Notes: generated by a model not told the origin, from the letters alone. Shown: positions 26,208-34,289, numbered from the stretch's first letter. The stretch is 64,000 nucleotides of DNA from Oscillospiraceae bacterium (GCA_015067725.1 SVLX01000010.1:1-64000), one strand, 5' to 3'. Made by a program: numbers and translations.

Positions 26208-26501
26208 TCATGATACCGGATATCTCTCCGGAGGCAAACGTAAAGAAACGATAGCACAGTCATCGCTGGGACAATAGATACCGGCGATGGTGCACAAATC
26301 CTCCAGTCCCGGATTCCCGGAATTGCGCTGCAGCCTGTGCGCTCGTTGCGCGGCGTCCTTCTGCAAACCGCTGTCCAGCAGATATGGATGCATTACCGGC
26401 CGTCTGCTACCGTGCTGAAACCGAACTCGGACGACATACTTGTCTTGAAGGGAATCACCAGCGTGAATAGTAGAATGTAATCCGGCCTGCATTCTCATCA
26501 A
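26208..26501 (-). CDS. Short ORF of doubtful status
   Basis: The 97-codon frame overlaps the end of the upstream membrane-protein gene by 47 nt in another frame. Its second half (LLDSGLQKDAAQRAHRLQ, GLEDLCTIAGIYCPSDDCA) has ordinary-looking amino acid composition, and a terminator-like hairpin follows the stop. No ribosome site is seen at the first ATG. It may be a gene remnant or chance. Low confidence. Confidence 0.3.
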   Translation of the reverse strand: MMRMQAGLHSTIHAGDSLQDKYVVRVRFQHGSRRPVMHPYLLDSGLQKDAAQRAHRLQRNSGNPGLEDLCTIAGIYCPSDDCAIVSLRLPPERYPVS

Positions 26502-27129
26502 TCAGCACATAGCATATCTCGCCATGATTGTATCCACCATCCCAAAAGAGTTGGTATCTGGTCGCATCCGCATCGCTTAAGAACCAGTTATGCTCTGTAT
26601 GCCAGGCTTGATTGGAGCCGATCCACTCCGACTCGCCGGTCAAGCATTCCGCCCATTCCGCCAGTTTTTCAGTCGTTGTTGTGTAGGACAGCTCAAACAC
26701 CTCACCACCCTGCAAAAATGGTGGAGAATACGTAAAGGAAATATCCTCAGCATCCGCAGGAATAGCCCGCGGAAAGACCGCTTTTACACCATCTACCTCA
26801 CCAATCTGCGCATAAGCACGGTGATAATACCCAATATCCGTGGTTGTTGTCGTTGCTGTCCACACCGTAAGGACGGGCACATAGAGTGCCGACGCAAGAA
26901 AAAGCACCACGGCCAGTACCGTTGTCCAAATCCATATTGCAAGCGCCGTCAGCTTGCCTTTCGCCGCAAAGAACGCAAGGATTCCCAGCAGTAGGGCAGG
27001 CATAATCAGAAGCATTATCCCTCCCCAGGGCGGCTGAACTGCCTGAGAAAACCAAGCCGCTATAGCGATAAAGCAAAATAATGCGCAAATGCTCATGATA
27101 ATCGGGTAGATTGCGTGTTTCTGTTTCAT
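26455..27129 (-). CDS. Membrane-anchored hypothetical protein
   Basis: The 224-aa protein has three hydrophobic helices in its first 95 residues (YPIIMSICALFCFIAIAAWF, GGIMLLIMPALLLGILAFFA, LAIWIWTTVLAVVLFLASALY). An outer soluble domain of ~125 residues follows, rich in Trp and Tyr (HTEHNWFLSDADATRYQLFW). AAAGGAGAA stands upstream of the ATG. Not recognised. Confidence 0.75.
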   Translation of the reverse strand: MKQKHAIYPIIMSICALFCFIAIAAWFSQAVQPPWGGIMLLIMPALLLGILAFFAAKGKLTALAIWIWTTVLAVVLFLASALYVPVLTVWTATTTTTDIGYYHRAYAQIGEVDGVKAVFPRAIPADAEDISFTYSPPFLQGGEVFELSYTTTTEKLAEWAECLTGESEWIGSNQAWHTEHNWFLSDADATRYQLFWDGGYNHGEICYVLIDENAGRITFYYSRW

Positions 27130-27304
27130 CCGATTTCTCCTTTCTCAACCGCACCAGCCGTTGACCAGATCATTTTTGCCCATTATAACAAATAACTATC
27201 TATTTGTCAAGAAATTATTATTGTTTTTCAATTTCGGTTTGTTGTTTTTCGGGTTGGTGCTGATGATTTGGCTTCTTATTTCCGGGGTTTGGGCGAAATT
27301 ATCA

Positions 27305-27333
27305 TAGACATTCCGTTCAATCTGTGCTATGAT
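27305..27333 (+). promoter_or_regulatory. Promoter of the thyA-folA operon
   Basis: TAGACA (27305-27310), a 17-bp spacer and TATGAT (27328-27333) lie 57 nt before the thyA start. The 27130-27300 stretch upstream is AT-rich and holds no gene. Confidence 0.6.
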
Positions 27334-27389
27334 ATAGTAGCTTAAATGGGTCAGTATGACCACAACCATAATGAGAAGGAGGATTGACC

Positions 27390-28217
27390 ATGAGCTATGC
27401 GGACGAACTTTACCGGGCAACGTGTCTGGATATCCTGCAAAATGGCATTTGGGACACCGACCAGAAGGTGCGCCCCCGGTGGGAAGATGGCACTCCTGCC
27501 CACACCATCAAGAAATTCGGCGTGGTGAACCGCTATGACCTGCAAAAAGAATTCCCCATTATGACCCTTCGCCGTACCGCCTTCAAGAGCTGTATCGATG
27601 AGCTGTTGTGGATTTGGCAGAAGAAATCCAACCGGGTTTCTGAGTTGGGCAGTCATGTCTGGGATAGCTGGGCCGACGAAACCGGCACCATTGGCAAAGC
27701 CTATGGCTACCAGTTGGGCAAGAAGTATACCTTCCCGGAGGGAGAATTTGACCAGGTGGACCGGGTGCTCTATGACCTGAAGCACAACCCCGCCTCCCGC
27801 CGGATTCTCACCAGCCTGTATAATTTCCAGGATTTACACGAGATGAATCTGTATCCCTGTGCCTACTCCATGACGTTCAATGTCTCCGGCGATACCCTCA
27901 ATGCCATTTTGAATCAGCGGTCTCAGGATATGCTCACCGCCAACAACTGGAATGTCTGCCAGTATGCGGTGCTGGTTCACATGATGGCGCAGGTCTCCGG
28001 ACTGAAGGCCGGCGAGCTGGTCCATGTCATTGCCGACTGCCACATCTATGACCGCCATGTGCCGCTGGTGGAGAAGATGCTCGCCGGCGAGAGCTTCCCC
28101 GCCCCCAAATTCACCATGGACCCCATTACCGATTTCTATGCCTTCACCAAAGAGAATTTCCATCTGGAGGGCTATCGGTACAGCGACTTCCGGGATCCCA
28201 TTCCCGTGGCCATTTAA
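27390..28217 (+). CDS. thyA: Thymidylate synthase
   Basis: This 275-aa enzyme converts dUMP to dTMP using methylene-tetrahydrofolate. The folate/dUMP-binding start (MSYADELYRATCLDIL), the active-site region NLYPCAYSMTFN with the catalytic Cys, NQRSQDMLTANNWNVCQY and the late HIYDRH motif are all present. ATG 27390 follows GAAGGAGG by 7 nt; a TTG two codons upstream is less likely. folA begins 10 nt downstream, giving the usual thymidylate/folate recycling pair. Confidence 0.96.
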   Translation: MSYADELYRATCLDILQNGIWDTDQKVRPRWEDGTPAHTIKKFGVVNRYDLQKEFPIMTLRRTAFKSCIDELLWIWQKKSNRVSELGSHVWDSWADETGTIGKAYGYQLGKKYTFPEGEFDQVDRVLYDLKHNPASRRILTSLYNFQDLHEMNLYPCAYSMTFNVSGDTLNAILNQRSQDMLTANNWNVCQYAVLVHMMAQVSGLKAGELVHVIADCHIYDRHVPLVEKMLAGESFPAPKFTMDPITDFYAFTKENFHLEGYRYSDFRDPIPVAI

Positions 28218-28227
28218 GGAGCGCATC

Positions 28228-28716
28228 ATGGAAGCAATTGTAGCCGTTTATTCCGACTGGGGCATTGGCGCTGATGGCACACAGCCTGTTGCCCTCAATG
28301 CCGACCGTAAATTCTTCAGAGAGAGTACCACCGGTGCCTGTGTCATTGTGGGCAGGCGTACACTGGCAGACTTCCCCGGCGGCAAGCCCCTGCCCAAGCG
28401 GGTGAATCTGGTGCTGACCACCCAGAATCTGGAGATTCCCGGGGCTGTCGTTGTCCATAGCCCGCAGGAGGCATCCGAAGTCGCCCAAGCCCACGGTCGG
28501 GCCATGGTCATCGGCGGCGCATCGGTCTACCGGCAGATGCTGCCCTATTGTGACCGGGTCATTGTGACCAAAGTCGGGGCTCAGCCCAAAAGCGACGTGT
28601 TCTTCCCCAATCTGGACGAAAGCCCGGAATGGACCTGCATTGACCCCGGCGAAGAAGAATGGGAGAATGGGATTTCCTACCGCTTCTGCATATACCAGCG
28701 GGTAAAGCAGGCCTGA
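28228..28716 (+). CDS. folA: Dihydrofolate reductase
   Basis: The 162-aa enzyme starts at ATG 28228 (MEAIVAVYSDWGIGADG) behind AAGGAG. DHFR features are IVAVYSDWGIG (substrate loop), NADRKFFRESTTG, VIVGRRTLADFPGGKPLP, NLVLTT and the NADPH-binding VIGGASVYRQMLPYCD. It regenerates tetrahydrofolate consumed by the thymidylate synthase encoded just upstream. Confidence 0.95.
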   Translation: MEAIVAVYSDWGIGADGTQPVALNADRKFFRESTTGACVIVGRRTLADFPGGKPLPKRVNLVLTTQNLEIPGAVVVHSPQEASEVAQAHGRAMVIGGASVYRQMLPYCDRVIVTKVGAQPKSDVFFPNLDESPEWTCIDPGEEEWENGISYRFCIYQRVKQA

Positions 28717-28820
28717 TTCCCTTCTCCGGTTACTCTTAACGCATCACAAATGGGCTTTATTCGCCCCATCCATAAATCCCATACCCCATAAACTCATCAC
28801 CACATCAGGAGGTTTTTATC

Positions 28821-29858
28821 ATGGATTACACCTACGCAACCTATGCCGCCAATATGGCCGCTGAACTTCTCGCCATTGACAGCCCCACCGGCTTCACCAC
28901 CAAGGCCGGTCTCTGGGTGCGCGATGCCTTCGCCGCTCTGGGCTTTACGGCTACCCTGACCCGCAAGGGCGGTGTTCTGGTGGATTTGGGCGGCAAGGAC
29001 ACGGAAGACGGACTTCTGCTGCAGGCGCACACCGACACACTGGGCGCACTGGTTGCCGAAATCAAGGGCAATGGCCGCCTGCGGGTCACCGGTCTGGGCG
29101 GTCTGAGCCCCAACAATGCCGAGGCAGAAAATGTCCGGGTATACACCAGAGACGGCAAGGTCATTGAGGGCACTTGCCAGCTCTGCAATGCCTCCGTCCA
29201 CGTCAACCCCGATTACCGCACCGCCGCCCGGAATTTCGACACCATCGAAATTGTTCTGGACGAGAAGGCCGACAGCGCAGAGGAAACCAAGGCTCTGGGC
29301 ATTCAGGTGGGCGACATGGTCTGCTTTGAACCCCGCACCCGCATCACCGAGTCCGGTTACATCAAGAGCCGCTTCCTGGATGATAAGCTGTCTGTGGGCA
29401 TTCTGCTGGGCTTTGCCAAGTATCTGGCAGACAATCAGATTACACCTGAGCGCCGGGTCTGGGTCCATGTGACCGTCTATGAAGAAGTTGGTCACGGTGG
29501 CAGTGCATCCGTCCCTCAGGGCGTGACCGAGGCCATTTCCGTGGACATGGGCTGTGTGGGCAATGGTCTGAGCTGCACCGAGCGGCAGGTCTCCATCTGT
29601 GTCAAGGACTCCGGCGGTCCTTATGACTATCAGGTGGTGGGCAAGCTGATTGATGCCGCCAAGAAAGAAAACGCCGACTATGCGCTGGATGTCTATCCCT
29701 TCTATGGCAGCGACGTGGAGGCCACCCTCCGGGCCGGTTATGACATCCGTCATGGTCTCATTGGCTCCGGTGTCTATGCCTCCCACGGCTATGAGCGCAG
29801 CCATATCGACGGCGTTCACAACACCCTGAAGGTTCTCAAGGGTTATCTGGGGGTATGA
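28821..29858 (+). CDS. M42-family metallo-aminopeptidase
   Basis: The 345-aa protein shows the M42/M20-like di-metal pattern: LLQAHTDTLGALV, SRFLDDKLSVGILLG (bridging Asp), VYEEVGHGGSAS (catalytic and metal Glu), ISVDMGCVGNG and a final YASHGYERSHIDGV. Such enzymes are cytoplasmic multimeric aminopeptidases that trim peptides, a sensible partner for an organism secreting large proteases. AGGAGG lies 10 nt upstream of ATG. Monocistronic or weakly linked to tadA, 66 nt downstream. Confidence 0.92.
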   Translation: MDYTYATYAANMAAELLAIDSPTGFTTKAGLWVRDAFAALGFTATLTRKGGVLVDLGGKDTEDGLLLQAHTDTLGALVAEIKGNGRLRVTGLGGLSPNNAEAENVRVYTRDGKVIEGTCQLCNASVHVNPDYRTAARNFDTIEIVLDEKADSAEETKALGIQVGDMVCFEPRTRITESGYIKSRFLDDKLSVGILLGFAKYLADNQITPERRVWVHVTVYEEVGHGGSASVPQGVTEAISVDMGCVGNGLSCTERQVSICVKDSGGPYDYQVVGKLIDAAKKENADYALDVYPFYGSDVEATLRAGYDIRHGLIGSGVYASHGYERSHIDGVHNTLKVLKGYLGV

Positions 29859-29924
29859 GCCTCCATTCCCTAGGTTTTGCGCCTGCGGATGTGCTATGGT
29901 ATGGAGGGATCCGGGAGGTGCGCC

Positions 29925-30443
29925 ATGGAAGATAAGGCCATGATACAGGACGAGACCTTTATGGCCATGGCACTGGAGCTGGCCAAAGAAGCCGCCGCAG
30001 AGGGCGAAGTCCCGGTGGGCTGTGTCATCACCCTGGGTGACCGGGTGGTGGGACGGGGCAGAAACCGCCGGGAGAATCGCCGCAATGCCCTGTGCCATGC
30101 GGAGCTGGAGGCCATCCATGAGGCCTGCAATACCTTAGGTGGCTGGCGGCTGTGGCAGTGTACCCTCTATGTGACCTTGGAGCCCTGCCCCATGTGCGCC
30201 GGTGCCATCATCAATGCCCGGATACCCAGAGTGGTCTATGGCGCAATGGATAAAAAGGCCGGGGCTTGCGGCTCGGTCTGCAATCTGTTTACTGCGGGTT
30301 TTAACCACCACCCTCAGGCGCAATCCGGTGTGCTGGAGGAGCAATGTGCCGGAATCCTGCAGGAATTCTTCCGGGATTTGCGGGCTAAGCTACCCCAAAG
30401 ACCCAAGTGGACAGGCCCAAAAACCACAATCCATATGCCCTGA
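29925..30443 (+). CDS. tadA: tRNA adenosine(34) deaminase
   Basis: This 172-aa protein starts at ATG 29925 (MEDKAMIQDETFM), behind CGGGAGG; the longer frame has no ribosome site. The zinc-dependent deaminase motifs are CHAELEAI (H58, E60) and LEPCPMCAGAI (C88, C91). TadA makes inosine at the wobble position of tRNA-Arg and is essential. The conserved ARIPRVVYGAMDKKAGACGS follows. A branched terminator lies downstream. Confidence 0.95.
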   Translation: MEDKAMIQDETFMAMALELAKEAAAEGEVPVGCVITLGDRVVGRGRNRRENRRNALCHAELEAIHEACNTLGGWRLWQCTLYVTLEPCPMCAGAIINARIPRVVYGAMDKKAGACGSVCNLFTAGFNHHPQAQSGVLEEQCAGILQEFFRDLRAKLPQRPKWTGPKTTIHMP

Positions 30444-30474
30444 TCCGCCTCCTTTTGGGGCGAAGAAAGAGATC

Positions 30475-30525
30475 ACGGGGCTGTTTGTCACCTGACTTAA
30501 AGTCGGTGCGGACGGCCCCGTTTTT
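30475..30525 (+). terminator. Branched terminator after tadA
   Basis: The outer stem acggggc / gccccgt encloses a second hairpin (cacc-gactt / aagtc-ggtg) and is followed by TTTTT. I checked this spot for an SRP RNA, which often follows tadA in Gram-positives, and found no SRP core sequence. Confidence 0.65.
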
Positions 30526-30567
30526 CGTGTCTTTCGGTTGATGTTGACCAACAGAAAGGAGAACACC

Positions 30568-31605
30568 ATGGACAAATGGTATCGCCGGGTGAAAAGCACC
30601 TGTATCATCGTGCTGGTTCTGTCGCTGGTGCTTCGGCTGACCGGCAGTACCCATGCCGAAGCGCCGGAAGAATCCCGCATGGAATTGACGGCATTTTTGT
30701 TGTATCTGCAGACCGGGGCTGTGGTACATCCCGACCGGGAGATCAGCACCGTCCCGCCTGCGCCTCAGCAGTCTGACAGGGAGACCGCTCCCGCTACAAC
30801 GGAAACTGCTCCCACTGCCGGTGTGGCAGACGCACCGAAAGCTACCCTCACCTTCACCCGGGAGCAAGCGGAGAATCTGCAGGTCAAGTACGCCGGGACA
30901 TACCGCCCGGATATTGCCGGTCTGCTGACCGCTCCGGTGGAACTGGACTTTTCCGGCAGTGACCCCAGAATCCTCATTGTCCACACCCATGCCACCGAAA
31001 GCTATACCCCGGAGCCCGGCTGGGAATATCAGTCATCCGGAAATTACCGCACACTGGACGAAAACCACAATATGCTCCGGGTGGGCAAGCTGATGGCTGA
31101 CCTGCTGAATCAAAGCGGAATCCCCACCATCCACGACACCACCCTCCATGACTACCCCTCCTACAACGGCTCATACAGCAATGCGCTGAGTACCATTGAG
31201 GGCTATCTGGAGCAATATCCCACCATCGAAATGGTCATTGATGTCCACCGGGACGCACTGGAAACCGAAGAAGGAAAGCAACTGAGCACCCGCACCACCG
31301 TAAACGGAAAAAGCTCCGCCCAAATCATGCTGGTGGTGGGGACGGATGAGGGTGGACTCAGTCACCCGGATTGGGCGAAGAATCTCTCCTGGTGCTTAAA
31401 GCTGCAAGCCCAGATGGACAGCCTCTGCCCCGGCTTAGCCCGGCGGCTGTCGGTTCGGGAGGAGCGGTTCAATGCCCATCTCACCGCCGGGTCCATTCTG
31501 GTGGAGGTGGGGACGGCAGGCGACACCCTCTCCGATGCCCTCACGGCGGCAGAGTCCTTTACCCGGGTGCTGGTGGAGACAATCTCCGGTCTGGGCTTGC
31601 GGTAA
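30568..31605 (+). CDS. spoIIP: Stage II sporulation protein P
   Basis: The 345-aa protein starts at ATG 30568 behind AGAAAGGAG. It has an N-terminal membrane anchor (TCIIVLVLSLVLRLTG), a variable linker and the SpoIIP amidase domain. The metal-binding motifs are ILIVHTHATESYTPEP, VIDVHRDAL and SILVEVGTAGDTLSDA. SpoIIP is a cell-wall amidase/endopeptidase working with SpoIID and SpoIIM in septal thinning and engulfment. Its presence places the organism in an endospore-forming lineage. Monocistronic, with the tRNA promoter downstream. Confidence 0.93.
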   Translation: MDKWYRRVKSTCIIVLVLSLVLRLTGSTHAEAPEESRMELTAFLLYLQTGAVVHPDREISTVPPAPQQSDRETAPATTETAPTAGVADAPKATLTFTREQAENLQVKYAGTYRPDIAGLLTAPVELDFSGSDPRILIVHTHATESYTPEPGWEYQSSGNYRTLDENHNMLRVGKLMADLLNQSGIPTIHDTTLHDYPSYNGSYSNALSTIEGYLEQYPTIEMVIDVHRDALETEEGKQLSTRTTVNGKSSAQIMLVVGTDEGGLSHPDWAKNLSWCLKLQAQMDSLCPGLARRLSVREERFNAHLTAGSILVEVGTAGDTLSDALTAAESFTRVLVETISGLGLR

Positions 31606-31659
31606 ACCAAAAGAACATAAAATTTTTATGGGGAGAGCGGAATTTTCGACAAAGAAGAC

Positions 31660-31688
31660 TTGAAATTCGCTTCCGGTTCTGTTATAAT
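31660..31688 (+). promoter_or_regulatory. Promoter of the tRNA-Gly gene
   Basis: TTGAAA (31660-31665), a 17-bp spacer and a perfect TATAAT (31683-31688) lie 25 nt before the mature tRNA 5' end. Confidence 0.85.
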
Positions 31689-31713
31689 GAGTAGCACAAT
31701 CGGAAGTGAATAC

Positions 31714-31788
31714 GCAGGGTTAGTATATTGGTTATTATAGTGGCTTCCCAAGCCTCGGAGGCGGGTTCGATTCCCGTACCCTGCTCCA
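31714..31788 (+). tRNA. tRNA-Gly (anticodon CCC), CCA encoded
   Basis: The acceptor arms GCAGGGT and ACCCTGC pair perfectly. The anticodon loop reads TTCCCAA (anticodon CCC), the T loop TTCGATT is standard, and CCA is encoded at 31786-31788. The D stem and anticodon stem each have one U-U mismatch. The promoter upstream and terminator downstream support an independent gene. Confidence 0.88.
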
Positions 31789-31793
31789 GAAAT

Positions 31794-31832
31794 GAAACAA
31801 CCTTTGTCTACCAGACAAAGGTTGTTTCTTTT
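31794..31832 (+). terminator. Terminator of the tRNA-Gly gene
   Basis: A perfect 16-bp stem (gaaacaacctttgtct / agacaaaggttgtttc) with a 3-nt loop is followed by TTTTC. Confidence 0.92.
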
Positions 31833-31837
31833 CAACT

Positions 31838-31998
31838 AAATCCGTCCTCACGGACGGGATAAATCCCACTTTCGTGGGATGAAATCACTTCGTGATGAAA
31901 TCCGACTTCGTCGGGTAAAGGGACGGATTTAATTTCATCTGCGTCAGCGGATTTCATCCGAACGGAGTGAGGATTTCATCGCGCCCCGCGCGATTTCA
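31838..31998 (+). repeat. Array of short hairpins joined by GATTTCAT/ATGAAATC spacers
   Basis: About seven mini-palindromes follow one another: tccgtcc-tcac-ggacgga, atcccac-tttc-gtgggat, atcac-ttcg-tgat, ccgac-ttcg-tcgg, atcNgcgtcaNcggat, atccgaacggagtgaggat and atcgcg-cccc-gcgcgat. They are separated by TGAAATC or GATTTCAT. The outer edges aaatccgtcc (31838-31847) and ggacggattt (31921-31930) also pair. The array ends at the promoter of the four-helix-bundle gene. Confidence 0.75.
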
Positions 31999-32027
31999 TT
32001 GAAAATCGTTGAAACCTGTGATATAAT
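31999..32027 (+). promoter_or_regulatory. Promoter of the four-helix-bundle gene
   Basis: TTGAAA (31999-32004), a 17-bp spacer and a perfect TATAAT (32022-32027) directly follow the last hairpin of the array. Confidence 0.8.
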
Positions 32028-32048
32028 GCATTCAAAGAGGTGATCTTG

Positions 32049-32396
32049 ATGGCTGAAAATAAGCTTGCTGATATGTCAACAGAATTTGCAATTCAAATCT
32101 TAAAACTGACAGAAAATATAAAAGGACATTATTCTCTGTCAAATCAGCTTGAACGAAGCGGGACAAGCATTGGAGCAAATATCCGCGAGGCGAAATATGC
32201 TCACAGCCGCCCCGATTTTATTGCCAAGTTGCAGATTGCATTAAAGGAATGCTATGAAACAGAATATTGGATTGAAATCGCTCAAAAAACCGGATTGATT
32301 TCCGATGAAGTTGCAAAGACCGTTCTACACGATTGTGGTTCAATTCGCAGAATGCTCATTTCCTCTATCAACACCGCAAAGGAGAATGCAAAATGA
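32049..32396 (+). CDS. Four-helix-bundle protein (23S rRNA IVP / TIGR02436 family)
   Basis: The 115-aa protein starts at ATG 32049, 7 nt after GAGGTGAT. It matches the S23/IVP four-helix-bundle family: LADMSTEFAIQILKLTENIK, the turn LERSGTSIGANIREAKYA, FIAKLQIALKECYETEYWIE and a final helix. Family members occur inside 23S rRNA intervening sequences, as free genes, and as the Avd accessory protein of diversity-generating retroelements. The gene is AT-rich compared with its surroundings, suggesting transfer. It overlaps the next small ORF by ATGA. Function as a free gene is unknown. Confidence 0.88.
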   Translation: MAENKLADMSTEFAIQILKLTENIKGHYSLSNQLERSGTSIGANIREAKYAHSRPDFIAKLQIALKECYETEYWIEIAQKTGLISDEVAKTVLHDCGSIRRMLISSINTAKENAK

Positions 32397-32563
32397 ACCG
32401 AGCTAAATTTGACGCTCGTATTAGCAATGCTCTTCTTGATGTCGAGAAGCTGATTCCAAAGCAACCCCTTCCTGATTTGCCATATACGGAATTAGCTCCT
32501 ACGGTTCACGACTGGTATGGTTTTGAACATAAATTGTTGGAGTTAGGCGAGAATGTATTCTAA
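32393..32563 (+). CDS. Small protein coupled to the four-helix-bundle gene
   Basis: This 56-aa ORF starts on the ATGA that ends the four-helix-bundle gene. Its composition is balanced (MNRAKFDARISNALLDVEKL; HDWYGFEHKLLELGENVF) and as AT-rich as its neighbour. No family is recognised. Translational coupling argues that it is real and works with the bundle protein. Confidence 0.55.
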   Translation: MNRAKFDARISNALLDVEKLIPKQPLPDLPYTELAPTVHDWYGFEHKLLELGENVF

Positions 32564-32569
32564 TCGATA

Positions 32570-32578
32570 TGGTATAAT
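32570..32578 (+). promoter_or_regulatory. Extended -10 promoter of a candidate small RNA
   Basis: TGGTATAAT at 32570-32578 is an extended -10 with a perfect TATAAT, starting seven nt after the small ORF stop codon. The expected transcript start is near 32585. Confidence 0.5.
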
Positions 32579-32584
32579 TGCGAT

Positions 32585-32735
32585 AAGAATGGCAGTGTTT
32601 TGATGGCAGAATCTAAACTATAGGGCTCATACCGGAGAATTGCAGGTTCTATCAGCCTGTGGTGGTGGGCAGGAAATGAGATTTTGTTCCGTGTCGGGTG
32701 AAACCGTCCTCTTTTGGGGGCGGTTTTCTTCTTTC
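32585..32735 (+). ncRNA. Candidate structured small RNA, family unknown
   Basis: This ~150-nt stretch lies between an extended -10 promoter and a terminator, and the MATE gene downstream has its own promoter. Internal pairing is visible: CTCAT (32626-32630) with ATGAG (32676-32680) encloses GCCTG/CAGG(C) at 32655-32673. No plausible coding frame is present. I compared it by eye with SRP, 6S, tmRNA and several riboswitch cores and found no match. It may instead be a remnant leader. Confidence 0.35.
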
Positions 32736-32740
32736 TTTTG
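32701..32740 (+). terminator. Terminator of the candidate small RNA
   Basis: The stem aaaccgtcc / ggggcggttt has a T-rich loop and is followed by TTTTCTTCTTTC. Confidence 0.7.
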
Positions 32741-32803
32741 CGCTTCAAAGTTGTATTCTTGTGAAAACATACATATTCCACCCTTTATTTTTTCACAACC
32801 CTC

Positions 32804-32831
32804 TTGCAAACCACGGATTATCTGATATAAT
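32804..32831 (+). promoter_or_regulatory. Promoter of the MATE transporter gene
   Basis: TTGCAA (32804-32809), a 16-bp spacer and TATAAT (32826-32831) lie 31 nt before the ATG at 32862. Confidence 0.75.
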
Positions 32832-32861
32832 AAGCATAGAAAAATCATGAGGAGGTATACC

Positions 32862-34289
32862 ATGCCAAACAAGCACCATCTCCATGACCACAGCCGACCA
32901 TTGACCCTGAAGCGGAAAAAGGACGTGGATATGACTCAGGGGAATATCACCCGTCACATCATCTCCTTTGCCCTGCCGCTGCTCATTGGCAATATCTTCC
33001 AGCAACTCTATAATACCGTCGATACCTGGGTCGTGGGCAACTATGTCAGCAATGCCGCCTTCTCCGCCGTGGGTACGGTGGGTCCCGTCATCAATATGCT
33101 CATCGGCTTCTTTATGGGTCTGTCCTCCGGTGCCGGTGTGGTCATCAGCCAGTATTATGGCGCAAAACGACACGAGGATGTTAGCCGCACCGTCCATACC
33201 GCTCTGGTCATGACCGCCATTTTAGGTGTCCTCTTTACCGTGGTCGGCATCTCTATGATTCCCACCATGCTCCGGTTCATGAAAACCCCGGCGGATGTTC
33301 TCCCGGAGTCCACCGCCTACCTGACCATCTATTTCTCCGGTATCGCCGGGCTCATGTTCTATAACATCGGCGCCGGTATCCTCCGGGCTGTGGGCGACTC
33401 TCAGCGGCCGTTCTATTTCCTCGTGGTCTGTGCCGTCATCAATACCGTTCTTGACCTGGTCTTTGTTCTGGTCTTCCATATGGGCGTTGAGGGTGTTGCT
33501 CTGGCCACCATCATTGCCCAGGGTGTATCCGCCATTCTCGTCATCATCACCCTGATGCGTGCCGACTCCAGCATCAAGGTCAGATTCCGTTGCCTGCGGA
33601 TCCACTGGCCTATGCTGAAGAAAATCTTCATTGTGGGTATCCCCGCGGCTCTGCAAATGGCCATTACCTCCTTCTCCAATGTCTTCGTCCAGTCCTATAT
33701 CAATTTCTTCGGCTCTGACTGTATGTCCGGCTGGACTGCTTATGCCAAGGTGGATCAGCTTCTGTTCCTGCCCATGCAGTCCATTTCTCTGGCCGCGACC
33801 ACCTTCGTCGGGCAGAACCTGGGTTGCAATCAGGTGGACAGAGCCAAAGCCGGTGTGCGCAAGTCCCTGATTCTGGCCATGATCTCCACTGCCATTTTGA
33901 TGGTGCCGGTCATCGCCTTCTCCTCCCCTGTGGTGGCGTTCTTTAATGATAAAGCTGAGGTGGTGGAGTTTGGCTCTTTGTTCCTCAGATGGCTGTCTCC
34001 GTTCTATCTGGTGTGCTGTTTCAACCAGATCTATTCCGGCGCACTGCGTGGCGCGGGCAATTCCAAAGCCACCATGGTCATTATGGTGTCCTCTTTCGTG
34101 GTCTTCCGGCAGATCTACCTCTATGCCATGTCCCATATCTGCAATGAGGTTCTGCCCATTGCCATGAGTTACCCCGCCGGCTGGATTCTATGCAGTGTCA
34201 TCACCATGATTTATTATAGTAAGGTCAACCTGGGCAAGAGCCGTCTGGTGGACGACAATGACTGTGCCCCTCAATCCGTCAAATCTTAA
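32862..34289 (+). CDS. MATE-family efflux transporter
   Basis: The 475-aa protein starts at ATG 32862 behind GAGGAGG. It has twelve predicted helices arranged as two six-helix halves. MATE signatures are FALPLLIGNIFQQLYNTVDT, VGNYVSNAAFSAVGTVGP and, in the second half, GIPAALQMAITSFSNVFVQ and FVGQNLGCNQVDRAKAG. These proteins export drugs or metabolites using Na+ or H+. The closest look is to the DinF/NorM-like MATE group common in Clostridia. The substrate is unknown. Monocistronic with a strong terminator. Confidence 0.95.
   Translation: MPNKHHLHDHSRPLTLKRKKDVDMTQGNITRHIISFALPLLIGNIFQQLYNTVDTWVVGNYVSNAAFSAVGTVGPVINMLIGFFMGLSSGAGVVISQYYGAKRHEDVSRTVHTALVMTAILGVLFTVVGISMIPTMLRFMKTPADVLPESTAYLTIYFSGIAGLMFYNIGAGILRAVGDSQRPFYFLVVCAVINTVLDLVFVLVFHMGVEGVALATIIAQGVSAILVIITLMRADSSIKVRFRCLRIHWPMLKKIFIVGIPAALQMAITSFSNVFVQSYINFFGSDCMSGWTAYAKVDQLLFLPMQSISLAATTFVGQNLGCNQVDRAKAGVRKSLILAMISTAILMVPVIAFSSPVVAFFNDKAEVVEFGSLFLRWLSPFYLVCCFNQIYSGALRGAGNSKATMVIMVSSFVVFRQIYLYAMSHICNEVLPIAMSYPAGWILCSVITMIYYSKVNLGKSRLVDDNDCAPQSVKS

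Noticed and set aside
30440..30530. SRP (4.5S) RNA after tadA
   Set aside because: The position is typical, but the conserved SRP core with GGAAGCAGC is absent; the structure is a branched terminator.
31626..31835. A 69-codon minus-strand ORF reading ...GAGYGNRTRLRGLGS...
   Set aside because: It is antisense to the tRNA-Gly gene. This GNRTR-type peptide is a well-known false ORF opposite tRNA genes.
31838..31998. CRISPR array reading of the hairpin cluster
   Set aside because: Spacers are only 7-10 bp, repeats are not identical in length, and no cas gene is present.
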